Shown here: positions 53,625-60,742 of the stretch, piece after piece | How the letters are laid out: each line of letters starts with the position of its first letter | Position numbering within the stretch: the first letter of the stretch is position 1 | Assembly: GCF_900105345.1 (NCBI RefSeq) | Contig: NZ_FNSN01000003.1 | Location: forward strand, 558,001 to 622,000 | DNA: 64,000 nucleotides | Direction of reading: 5' to 3' | Source of the DNA: Arthrobacter woluwensis | Lineage (GTDB): Bacteria; Actinomycetota; Actinomycetes; Actinomycetales; Micrococcaceae | Program-made: the position numbers and the translations under genes | Notes under the pieces: model-generated | Seen by the model: the letters and a program-made list of their open reading frames with translations, nothing else | Database searches by the model: none | Told to the model about the DNA's origin: nothing

Positions 53625-55157
53625 TCACTCCTCCGGCTCGTGGGTCGCGGCACCGGTGGCCACGGAATCGACCACCAGATCCCGCGTCGCCGGACCCTGG
53701 AGCACGGTGCCGTCCGGGGCGAACCGGGACCCGTGCAAGGGGCAGTCCCAGCTGCGTTCGGCGTCGTTCCAGCGCACGATCCCGCCGCGGTGCGTGCAGA
53801 CCGCGGAGAGCCGGCACGTGCGTCCATCCACCGTGGAAACCGCCTCCGGCCTGCCGCCGTCGTGCGCCACCACGCCGTGGCCTTCCCGGGGCACCACCTC
53901 GTGGGCGTCCGGCGGCGAGAGGAACCGGGAGCTGACCCAGTCCTTGGCCCAGTCGACGGCGACCGCGGCGTTCTGCGCGAGCCCGGACCGCAGCCCCGGG
54001 CTGGTGGCCGGCCGGTCCCGCAGCGCCTCGGCCCACGGCATCCGACCGCCCAGGATCTCGGCACTGAGGGCCAGCCCGGCCGCCATGCCGGTGCTCATGC
54101 CCCACTTGTCGTACCCGGTGGCCACGAAGATCCGGCCTCCGCCGAACGGCATCGGTCCGATGTAGGGCAGGCGGTCCGCCGAACGGTAGTCCTGGCCGGA
54201 CCAGGTGTGGGTGACCTCGGCTCCGTCGAAGTGGTGCCGGCCCCAGTCGAGCATCTCGTCGAGACGGGCCTGGGGCGAAGGCTCCTTGCCCGTCGCATGG
54301 CCGTTGCCTCCGATCAGGAGGAGTTCGCCGTCGTCGCCCGGGGCGCTGCGGAGCGACCGCGCAGGCGTCTCGACGGAGAGGTACATGCCCTGTGGGACGG
54401 GCGTGCCCGGGGGCAGCCGGAGCGCCGCGGCGTAGGACTGCGAGGGGTGGAGACGGGCGAAATAGCCGCCGCGGTCCAGGAACGGGATGCCGGTGGCGAG
54501 CACGGCCTGATCGGCCAGGAGTCTGCCGCGGGAGGTGCGGAGGATGAGACCGTCCTCCTCCTCGAGGTCGTGGACGCGCGTCCCCTCCAGGAGCAGCCCG
54601 CCGTGGGCGAGGAAGTCCCGGGTCATGGCGTCCAGCACGTCCATCGGGTCGAACTGCGCCTGGTTGTCGAGGCGGAGGACGGCCGTGATCGGGAACGGCA
54701 GTTCCGTGGCCGCAGCCTCCGCCACGTCCAGCCCGGCCTCCCGCGCGGCCTGGAGCTCCGCGCTCAGCTGGCGCGCGCCGTCGTCGGTCACGGAGAAGAC
54801 GTAAGCGTCACGCCGCTGGAAGGGGACGCCCTGTTCCTCGAGGAAGCGGAGGAGCCAGGCCTGGCCCTCCCGGCTGCCCTCGACGTACGCCTCGACCAGG
54901 CTCAGCGGGTGGCGGTCCCGCAGCGCGGACAGCCGGGTGCCTTGCAGGAGGCTCAGCTTCGCGGTGGTGTTGCCGGTGGTGCCGGAGCCGACGGCGCGGG
55001 CCTCCACGATCGCGACGCGCTGGCCGCCACGGGCCAGGAGCAGTCCGGTCGCCAGCCCGCTCAGTCCCGCGCCGACGACCACGGTGTCGTAGCGGGCCTC
55101 CGGGACGAACTCCCCGGCTCCTTCGATCGGTGGCCGGTCCAGCCAGAGTGACGTCAT
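53625..55157 (-). CDS. FAD-dependent oxidoreductase with C-terminal Rieske domain
   Basis: 510 residues. N-terminal DAO-type flavin domain: dinucleotide loop VVVGAGLSGLATGLLLARGG (residues about 25-44) and ATGYDKWGMSTGMAAGLALS near the end of the flavin part. The C-terminal 100 residues hold a Rieske [2Fe-2S] site, CTHRGG and CPLHGSRF, i.e. C-x-H and C-x2-H. This architecture occurs in actinobacterial and bacillar oxidoreductases of unknown substrate. ATG 55157 follows GAAGGGGAACACC; a longer reading enters the palindrome at 55319. Confidence 0.92.
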   Translation of the reverse strand: MTSLWLDRPPIEGAGEFVPEARYDTVVVGAGLSGLATGLLLARGGQRVAIVEARAVGSGTTGNTTAKLSLLQGTRLSALRDRHPLSLVEAYVEGSREGQAWLLRFLEEQGVPFQRRDAYVFSVTDDGARQLSAELQAAREAGLDVAEAAATELPFPITAVLRLDNQAQFDPMDVLDAMTRDFLAHGGLLLEGTRVHDLEEEDGLILRTSRGRLLADQAVLATGIPFLDRGGYFARLHPSQSYAAALRLPPGTPVPQGMYLSVETPARSLRSAPGDDGELLLIGGNGHATGKEPSPQARLDEMLDWGRHHFDGAEVTHTWSGQDYRSADRLPYIGPMPFGGGRIFVATGYDKWGMSTGMAAGLALSAEILGGRMPWAEALRDRPATSPGLRSGLAQNAAVAVDWAKDWVSSRFLSPPDAHEVVPREGHGVVAHDGGRPEAVSTVDGRTCRLSAVCTHRGGIVRWNDAERSWDCPLHGSRFAPDGTVLQGPATRDLVVDSVATGAATHEPEE

Positions 55158-55318
55158 GGTGTTCCCCTTCCTCGATCGGATGGAACCACCGTCACCGGGT
55201 GCTGCGCCGTGCTCCCGACGGCGGCGGCGGGGCATCGCCCCTCTCTTCCACGCTAGGCCGGGGCCGGGGAATGCAACACCCCCCTCGACGGGCGGCGATG
55301 TCAGCGAGGTGATGGGAT

Positions 55319-55380
55319 CACCCACGGATTCGTGGTTCACCCCCGGAAATTTCAGGGGGTGAACCACGAATCCGTGGGTG
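55319..55380. repeat. 62-bp palindrome (family C, copy 1)
   Basis: Arms CACCCACGGATTCGTGGTTC and GAACCACGAATCCGTGGGTG, interior ACCCCCGGAAATTTCAGGGGGT. It lies 9 bp past the prolyl oligopeptidase stop and marks the left edge of the RiPP locus. Confidence 0.83.
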
Positions 55381-55388
55381 AAGGCGCG

Positions 55389-57377
55389 TCAGGCGTCCCG
55401 GTCCGCGACAGCCCGGGCGAACGCGAGCACCGTGGCCGAGAAGTCCAGGACGTCCGAGGCCCGCCGCTGCCCGTGCCCGGAGTCCGCCTCCTCACGCAGC
55501 CACGCCTGGCCGCCGCGGTCCCGGTAGAGCCGGACGAACTCGCGGGCCGCCTCGTTGTCGACGCGTTCGTCCCGCCCCATGACGCAGCACAGCAGGGCCG
55601 GGGCCTCGTCCAGGCGTCCGGTCCGGCGGAGCACGTGGAGGGGCGACGCCGCGGCGCGCTCCTCCGGCGGCCATTCCCCGTCCGCCCCGAACTCGTGGCG
55701 CCACTGCCCTCCCAGCCCGTGCCGGTCCAGGTCCACGATGTCCAGCAGCGGGGCCACGGCGATCACACCTCCGAAGGCGGATGGATCCCGGAGCGCGGCG
55801 GCCGTCACGACGAAGCCCCCATGCGACGCCCCCACCGCGACCGTCCGCCGCGGGGTGGTCCAGCCTTCCGCGGCGAGGAAACGCGCGACGTCGAGCAGGT
55901 CCCGGACCGTCCGCGTCTTGCCGGAGCCCCGGCCGGCCTCGTGCCACGCGGGTCCCAGCTCGCCGCCCCCGCGCAGCTGGGCGGCGACGTGGACGCCACC
56001 GGCCTCCAGCCACGCGGGCACACTGGGTTCGGCCTCGGGGTGATGGCGGACCCCGAAGCCGCCGTAGCAGCTCAGCAGGAGTGGCGCCGGACTCCGGGGC
56101 AGGCCGTCCGGTCCGAGCGCGTCCGCCCGGACGGAGGCGATGAGGGGGATCGAAGTCCCGTCATCCGCCGTGGCCAGGAGCCGCCGATGGACGATGTCCT
56201 CCGGGGCGCCGGTGAGGCGTGGCCGGGCGCGCGCCGCACCCGGCGGCCCGATGGGTGCCTGGAGCGGCGCGGTGAGGGGCGGTCCGCCGGGCTGGTGCGG
56301 AAGCGGAAGACAGACGACGGCGGACGGTCGTTCGGGGGACGCGGTGCGGATCCACAGCGTCCCGTCCGGAGGGTCCCCGGCCGCGGTCCGGCTCACGGAC
56401 AGCTCCTGGAGCCGCTCGGCCGGACCCAGCCGCACCAGCTCGGATCCCTCAAGGTCCACGGTCGTGACGCCATCGCGTTCCACCGCGCGGAGGGTTCCCG
56501 TGGCCGTGGCGAGCCGGGCCAGCTCGCGCTCGGAACCCGGCTGCTCAGAACCCGGCTGCTTAGAACCCGGCTGCTCTATGTCGGGACGCTCTGCGGCCCG
56601 CATCGACCTCGGCGTCGGCGTCGACGCCGGCTCCGCCCCCGGTCTCGACGGAACGGGCGGCGGCGCCGCAGACCCCGGGCCGCCGGCCGCGCCCGTGACG
56701 TCCAGCGGAACCCAGGCGCCGCCGTCGTGCGTCCACTGCTGCTCGGGGCGCCCGGGCGCCCGGGATCTCAGGCTGAGCGCCTCGCCGTCGGCGCCGAGGG
56801 TGAGGCGACGCCCCGGGAGGTCGCCGGCCAGGCCGTCGGGGAACGGCACGACGGAAGGCGTCGCGGACGGTGAGGTTCCCTCTTCGGCGTCGCGCAGGAG
56901 CCAGGCCACGAGCCGCTGCGCGCCGGGACTGCCGTCCAGGACCCACAGCCGTTCCCCGCCGTGGGTCCACACGGGGACGGCGTGCCAGGAGCGGGCGCCG
57001 AGGAGCGGCCGGGCGGGACGGTCCGGGGCGAGGAGCCAGACCCGTGCAAGCTCCTCGCCCACGCCGCTGAGAAGAGCGGCCACGTGTGACCCGTCCGGGG
57101 CGAGGGCGAATCCCCGCACCAGCAGTCCGTCCGGAGTGGGCAACGGCGTGCCCGGAGACGTCGCCGGGGGCGGTCCGGAGCGCAGGTCCCACGCGTTCCG
57201 GAGCGAGGTCGTGGAGGCGACGTGCAGCGCGGGCTGGGGGTCGTCGCGGCCGCGCCAGAGGAACACCGCCACGTCCCCGGACAGCTGGGGGATCCCCTGC
57301 CGCGGACTGGCGTCCCAGCGCCGCAGGAGCCGTCGGAAGCGCTCCTGACCTGGGCCGGAACCCGGGATGCCGTTCAC
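55389..57377 (-). CDS. Prolyl oligopeptidase-family (S9) serine peptidase of the RiPP locus
   Basis: 662 residues, near the usual 690-710 of prolyl oligopeptidases. The N-terminal two thirds form the propeller gate; a disordered linker with three 15-bp repeats (PGSKQ/PGSEQ units, 56533-56577) interrupts it. The C-terminal hydrolase has the nucleophile in GASHGGF (Ser about 518), Asp in VMGRDERVDN (about 603) and His in DSGHG (about 635). Family members cut after proline in short peptides, and some plant and fungal ones make cyclic peptides. It starts with GTG in a GTGA overlap with the beta-propeller gene. A role in trimming or cyclising the precursor at 58715, which has one proline (Pro31), is inferred. 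Confidence 0.87.
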   Translation of the reverse strand: MNGIPGSGPGQERFRRLLRRWDASPRQGIPQLSGDVAVFLWRGRDDPQPALHVASTTSLRNAWDLRSGPPPATSPGTPLPTPDGLLVRGFALAPDGSHVAALLSGVGEELARVWLLAPDRPARPLLGARSWHAVPVWTHGGERLWVLDGSPGAQRLVAWLLRDAEEGTSPSATPSVVPFPDGLAGDLPGRRLTLGADGEALSLRSRAPGRPEQQWTHDGGAWVPLDVTGAAGGPGSAAPPPVPSRPGAEPASTPTPRSMRAAERPDIEQPGSKQPGSEQPGSERELARLATATGTLRAVERDGVTTVDLEGSELVRLGPAERLQELSVSRTAAGDPPDGTLWIRTASPERPSAVVCLPLPHQPGGPPLTAPLQAPIGPPGAARARPRLTGAPEDIVHRRLLATADDGTSIPLIASVRADALGPDGLPRSPAPLLLSCYGGFGVRHHPEAEPSVPAWLEAGGVHVAAQLRGGGELGPAWHEAGRGSGKTRTVRDLLDVARFLAAEGWTTPRRTVAVGASHGGFVVTAAALRDPSAFGGVIAVAPLLDIVDLDRHGLGGQWRHEFGADGEWPPEERAAASPLHVLRRTGRLDEAPALLCCVMGRDERVDNEAAREFVRLYRDRGGQAWLREEADSGHGQRRASDVLDFSATVLAFARAVADRDA

Positions 57378-58618
57378 CGGCCCACCGTGTCCCCGGGTGC
57401 GTCGGCCGAGGCCGAGAGCCACGCCAAGTGACCGCCGTCGCGGAGCGGGCCGTCCATCCGAACCGTGCGCCACGCCGTTCCCGGGGCGGCGGTGTCCACC
57501 AGGTGCAGCTCGCCGTGACCGCCCCGGGTGACGGCCACGAGCTCCGAGGAGGGGGAGGCGGCGATGGCCCGCCGGTCGGCGTCGTCCCAGGGCTCGTGCC
57601 CGGGACGCGGGGCGTGGTCCATGGCGGGCAGCTCCCAGCGGCCCCGGACCGGGAGGCCGTCCGGGCTGTCCGGCCCGCCCAGGTCGAGGACGGTCAGCCG
57701 GTCCCCGTCCGGGTGCACCGACGCGACGGCGACCCCCGTCGCCGTCAGCGCGAAACGGAAGATCAGGCCGTCGTCGAGCGGCGCCGTCCGGGTGCGGCCG
57801 GAGCCCAGGTCGTGGACCCACAGGTGGTTGGCCCAGGAGGTCCACTCGCGGGGATTCCCGCCTCCGTCCCGCAGCACGGCCACCAGGAGGCGCCGCTCCG
57901 GGTCGAACCGCAGGAAGTATGCGCGACCGGGCGCGATCCACGGCAGAACCCCGAGCGGACGCGGCTCCGGCCCGTCGACGTCCACCCGTTCGAGGCCTCG
58001 CCCGGTCGCCACGTACAGCGTCCCGGTGACGGGGTCGTAGGCGTCGCCGTGACCGTCGGCCGGGAAGCCGTCCAGGATCTCACCGCGCAGCGGAGGGCAG
58101 TGGACCCCCTGCTCCAGCACGGCGTGGAACGGCAGGGATTCGATCGCCCCGGGTTCGCGGTGCCGGAGCACGACGCGCGGCTCCCCGGGGACGCCGGTCA
58201 CCACGACTCCCGGCTCCCCGGGCCGGGTGCGGATGCGGCGGGAGCGGGGGCCGCCGTCGGCGTCGCGGTCGATCACGGTGAGCAGATCGCTCCACGGTTC
58301 CCAGGAGGCGCCGAGGCCGGTGGTGACGGCGAGGTATCTGCCCGTGGGGTCGCAGGCGAGGTGTTCTCCCGGAATCGCGACCGGGATCCGCTCAACCCCG
58401 TCGTCCGACGGGGCGCCCCGGCGGAACGGGTCGACCACGACGACCGCCCCGCCGCCGTCGTCCACGAAGGCGCAGCGTCCGCCGCCCAGACCCAGCACGC
58501 CGGCGTGCTCGGCCAGCACCACATGGTCCAGCCGGGCGACCTCGGCGCCGGTGGCCGGGTCGAGGAAGTGGACGGCGCCGGCGTGCTGGTCGGCGACGAG
58601 AAGAAGCTCTGAAGACAT
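57374..58618 (-). CDS. Beta-propeller protein of the RiPP locus
   Basis: 414 residues, no catalytic motif seen. It consists of repeated four-strand blades with WD40/YncE-like phrases such as LLVADQHAGAVHFLDPATGA, VVVVDPFRRG, YLAVTTGLG, DPVTGTLYVATGRG and LTVLDLGG. No signal peptide, so it is probably cytosolic. It resembles the propeller half of a prolyl oligopeptidase without the hydrolase, and it is translationally coupled to that enzyme gene. It may bind the peptide or act as a gating partner; this is inference. The start ATG lies 98 bp from the divergent precursor gene. Confidence 0.75.
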   Translation of the reverse strand: MSSELLLVADQHAGAVHFLDPATGAEVARLDHVVLAEHAGVLGLGGGRCAFVDDGGGAVVVVDPFRRGAPSDDGVERIPVAIPGEHLACDPTGRYLAVTTGLGASWEPWSDLLTVIDRDADGGPRSRRIRTRPGEPGVVVTGVPGEPRVVLRHREPGAIESLPFHAVLEQGVHCPPLRGEILDGFPADGHGDAYDPVTGTLYVATGRGLERVDVDGPEPRPLGVLPWIAPGRAYFLRFDPERRLLVAVLRDGGGNPREWTSWANHLWVHDLGSGRTRTAPLDDGLIFRFALTATGVAVASVHPDGDRLTVLDLGGPDSPDGLPVRGRWELPAMDHAPRPGHEPWDDADRRAIAASPSSELVAVTRGGHGELHLVDTAAPGTAWRTVRMDGPLRDGGHLAWLSASADAPGDTVGR

Positions 58619-58635
58619 GGCGGTTCTTTCTGATT

Positions 58636-58664
58636 TTGAGAATGATTCTCATTAACGATAGCCT
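58636..58664 (+). promoter_or_regulatory. Promoter of the RiPP operon overlapped by a Fur/Zur-type box
   Basis: -35 TTGAGA (58636-58641), 17-bp spacer, -10 TAGCCT (58659-58664). Over the -35 and spacer lies TGAGAAT-G-ATTCTCA (58637-58651), a perfect 7-1-7 palindrome. It fits the Fur-family core TGAnAATnATTnTCA, in Actinobacteria typical of the zinc regulator Zur. It lacks the TTAGGTTAG-type sequence of the iron regulator IdeR/DmdR. Being between divergent starts, it could repress both arms. Confidence 0.75.
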
Positions 58665-58714
58665 GTCGATGTTGCCGCACGGCAGCGATCACCCACACCG
58701 AAAGGAGACCAGCC

Positions 58715-58816
58715 ATGGAGAACACCAAGGTCCTGGTTGATGTTGAAGAGACCGAACAGCTCGCGCACCTCTCCGCGACGCACTCGAACGCTCTGGTCGA
58801 GAACCCGTTCGACTGA
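58715..58816 (+). CDS. RiPP precursor peptide (33 residues), putative
   Basis: Small gene directly after the promoter, behind AAAGGAGACC. Product begins MENTKVLVDVEETEQLAH (acidic, leader-like) and continues LSATHSNALVENPFD. It has no Cys; modifiable residues are Ser20, Thr22 and Ser24, evenly spaced, with His18, His23, Glu29, Asp33 and the only proline at 31. The position, size, leader/core look and the modifying genes that follow identify it as the likely substrate of the YcaO and SagB enzymes. The leader/core boundary is not known. It does not resemble the bottromycin, thiopeptide, goadsporin, trifolitoxin or plantazolicin precursors as I recall them. Confidence 0.78.
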   Translation: MENTKVLVDVEETEQLAHLSATHSNALVENPFD

Positions 58817-58913
58817 GCTTCGGCTGAGCACTGACCGGGGGCGGGCGGCCGGCAGCCCGCCCCCGGGAGCACGGCCCGCCGGACCCGTCACTTACCACGC
58901 GCGAAGAGGGACC

Positions 58914-59666
58914 ATGCCCACGATCCATACCGTCGACGCCTTCGAAGTCCAGGGGCGGACCACCGTGCGCACCGAGGACGGGACCTTCCTGCGCCTGGCG
59001 GAGCAGCGCGACGGGGCCGACGCTCTCGGGCCGGCCCTCGAAGCGCGCGTCCGCGGCGAGCTGGAGGACCGCCGTCGCGCCCGCACGGCCCCCGTGGCCG
59101 GCCGCACGGACGTCGGAATCCTGGCCGCCGAGGCCTTCACCCGCATGCTGGAGGCCGAGCTTCCGGGCTCCGCGCTCCGGCTCCGCACCGTCACTCCCGA
59201 CGCACTGACCCTCCCCGGCCACCTGCCGGGCCTCCTGCTGCACGTCGCGGAGACGCCCGGCGAGCGGGGCCTGGCCGACCGGCTCCCCGCGGCGGGGACC
59301 GGCGTGCTGCGCTGCTACCGCGAGGGCGGCCTCCTGTTCATCGACCCCTTGCGGCTGCACGACGGCGACCCCGACTCCCGCCAGGTCTTGCGCCGCAGAC
59401 TCGCGGCGTCGTCCGCCCCTGCCGAGCTGGAGACCTGGCTCGGCCGCCAGCAGCCCGGGGACCTCCTCGACGGTCTGCCGACGGCGGCCGTCACCCTCTT
59501 CTTCGCGCGGCTCCTGACCGTGCTGACCGACTGGCAGCACCACACGCCCGCCCTCGACGAGCACCGCCGCACCCTCTGGCGCCTGGACACCACCACTCTT
59601 CTCGCCACGGGGCATCTCGTCCTCGCCTATCCCGAACCGGCGCCCCATCCGGGGAGGCGGCGGTGA
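58914..59666 (+). CDS. Putative E1-like/RRE partner protein of the cyclodehydratase
   Basis: 250 residues. Weakly recognisable; identification rests on context and fold pattern. The N-terminal 45 residues (IHTVDAFEVQGRTTVRTEDG, then TFLRLAEQ) look like the winged-helix recognition element that binds RiPP leaders. A Rossmann-like middle follows with GVLRCYREGGLLFIDPLRL, the place where ocin-ThiF-like proteins carry their GP-x-CL segment; here only one Cys is left and the zinc Cys tetrad is missing. GAAGAGGGACC precedes the ATG. In azole RiPP loci this type presents the precursor to YcaO. The stop overlaps the peptidase start (GTGA). Confidence 0.6.
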   Translation: MPTIHTVDAFEVQGRTTVRTEDGTFLRLAEQRDGADALGPALEARVRGELEDRRRARTAPVAGRTDVGILAAEAFTRMLEAELPGSALRLRTVTPDALTLPGHLPGLLLHVAETPGERGLADRLPAAGTGVLRCYREGGLLFIDPLRLHDGDPDSRQVLRRRLAASSAPAELETWLGRQQPGDLLDGLPTAAVTLFFARLLTVLTDWQHHTPALDEHRRTLWRLDTTTLLATGHLVLAYPEPAPHPGRRR

Positions 59667-60742
59667 CGGAAGCCTCTCCTCGCACGGTGAGTGTCACGCT
59701 TGCCGACGGCTGCCGCCTGCTCGCCGACCACTACCCGTGGTCTGGCCCCGACACGACAGGGCGGAGCCGCGGAACCGTCCTCCTCCGCACCCCCTACGGC
59801 CGCGCCCGGCACCGCGCCCAGGCCGCCTCCTGGAACCGCGCCGGATTCGACGTGGTGGTGCAGGACGTCCGGGGCCGGTACGGCTCCGAGGGCGAGTGGC
59901 GCCCCTACCGTTCCGAGGGCGACGACGGCGCCGCGACCGTCCGGTGCCTGGCGTCACAGGGCATGCTGCGCGGCCGGGTTCTGCTCGCCGGCGCGTCCTA
60001 CGACGCCCATTGTGCGCTGGAGGCCGCCCGGACGCTCGAGCTGGGGGACCCCGGCGAAGCCGTTCCGGGAAGGTCCGAACCCGCCGTCGCCGTCGTGGCG
60101 ATGGTGCCCGCGCTCGGCCTGTTCGAGACCGCGCATGATCCCCAGGGGCGCCCGCGGCTGCGGGACCGGATCGGCTGGTGGCATCAGCACGGTTTCGCCC
60201 GGGAATCCGGTCCGCCGCTCCCGGACGACGAGCTGGACCGGCTCTGCGACCAGGCCCGGCGGCACGGGGTGCTGAGTGTCGTCGAGGACGGTGTCCACGG
60301 TCCGGGCGCCACTGCGGCCTGGCGGCGGCTCTGGGTGGCGAGTCCCCTCGATCTCACGGCCCGCTACGGGTCGCTCCGGACGCCTCTCCTGGTGATCGGC
60401 GGGAGCCGGGACTTCTTCGCCGCGGAGACGCTCCGCCTCGCCGGCGCCTGGGGGCAAGGCAGGACGGAGCTGCTCTGGGGGCCGTGGGGTCACCGGCTCG
60501 CAGCGGATCTGGAACCGCGCCGGCAAGCCGCGCTGCGGGCGGCGGGCGGCCTGCTCCATCGGATCAGGTCCTGGTCGGAGGCCCCGCCGGACCACGCCCG
60601 CACCTGGGCGTTCGATTCCCGGGACCCCGGCTCCCCGGACCCCACCGGGCCCGCCTGGAGGCCCGTCGCCCGTGACGAGCTCCCGGCCACACCGTCCTCA
60701 TCGCCGCTTCACCCACCACAGCAGAGAGCCCGAACCCCATGA
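59663..60742 (+). CDS. CocE/NonD-type (S15) peptidase or hydrolase of the RiPP locus
   Basis: 359 residues of the X-Pro dipeptidyl-peptidase/CocE hydrolase fold. RTPYGRARHRAQAASWNRAG and VVQDVRGRYGSEGEW are family hallmarks. Triad: Ser112 in AGASYDA, Asp250 in GGSRDFF, His277 in GPWGHRL. It is shorter than CocE (about 570) because the C-terminal jelly-roll domain is missing. It starts with GTG and overlaps the genes on both sides, so it is an integral part of the operon. A role in leader removal is plausible; an S15 enzyme alongside an S9 prolyl peptidase in one RiPP locus is unusual. Confidence 0.84.
   Translation: MTEASPRTVSVTLADGCRLLADHYPWSGPDTTGRSRGTVLLRTPYGRARHRAQAASWNRAGFDVVVQDVRGRYGSEGEWRPYRSEGDDGAATVRCLASQGMLRGRVLLAGASYDAHCALEAARTLELGDPGEAVPGRSEPAVAVVAMVPALGLFETAHDPQGRPRLRDRIGWWHQHGFARESGPPLPDDELDRLCDQARRHGVLSVVEDGVHGPGATAAWRRLWVASPLDLTARYGSLRTPLLVIGGSRDFFAAETLRLAGAWGQGRTELLWGPWGHRLAADLEPRRQAALRAAGGLLHRIRSWSEAPPDHARTWAFDSRDPGSPDPTGPAWRPVARDELPATPSSSPLHPPQQRARTP

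Noticed and set aside
58637..58651. IdeR/DmdR iron box
   Set aside because: The actinobacterial iron box is TTAGG(T/C)TAG-(G/C)-CTAACCTAA-like; the palindrome here is of the Fur/Zur pattern.
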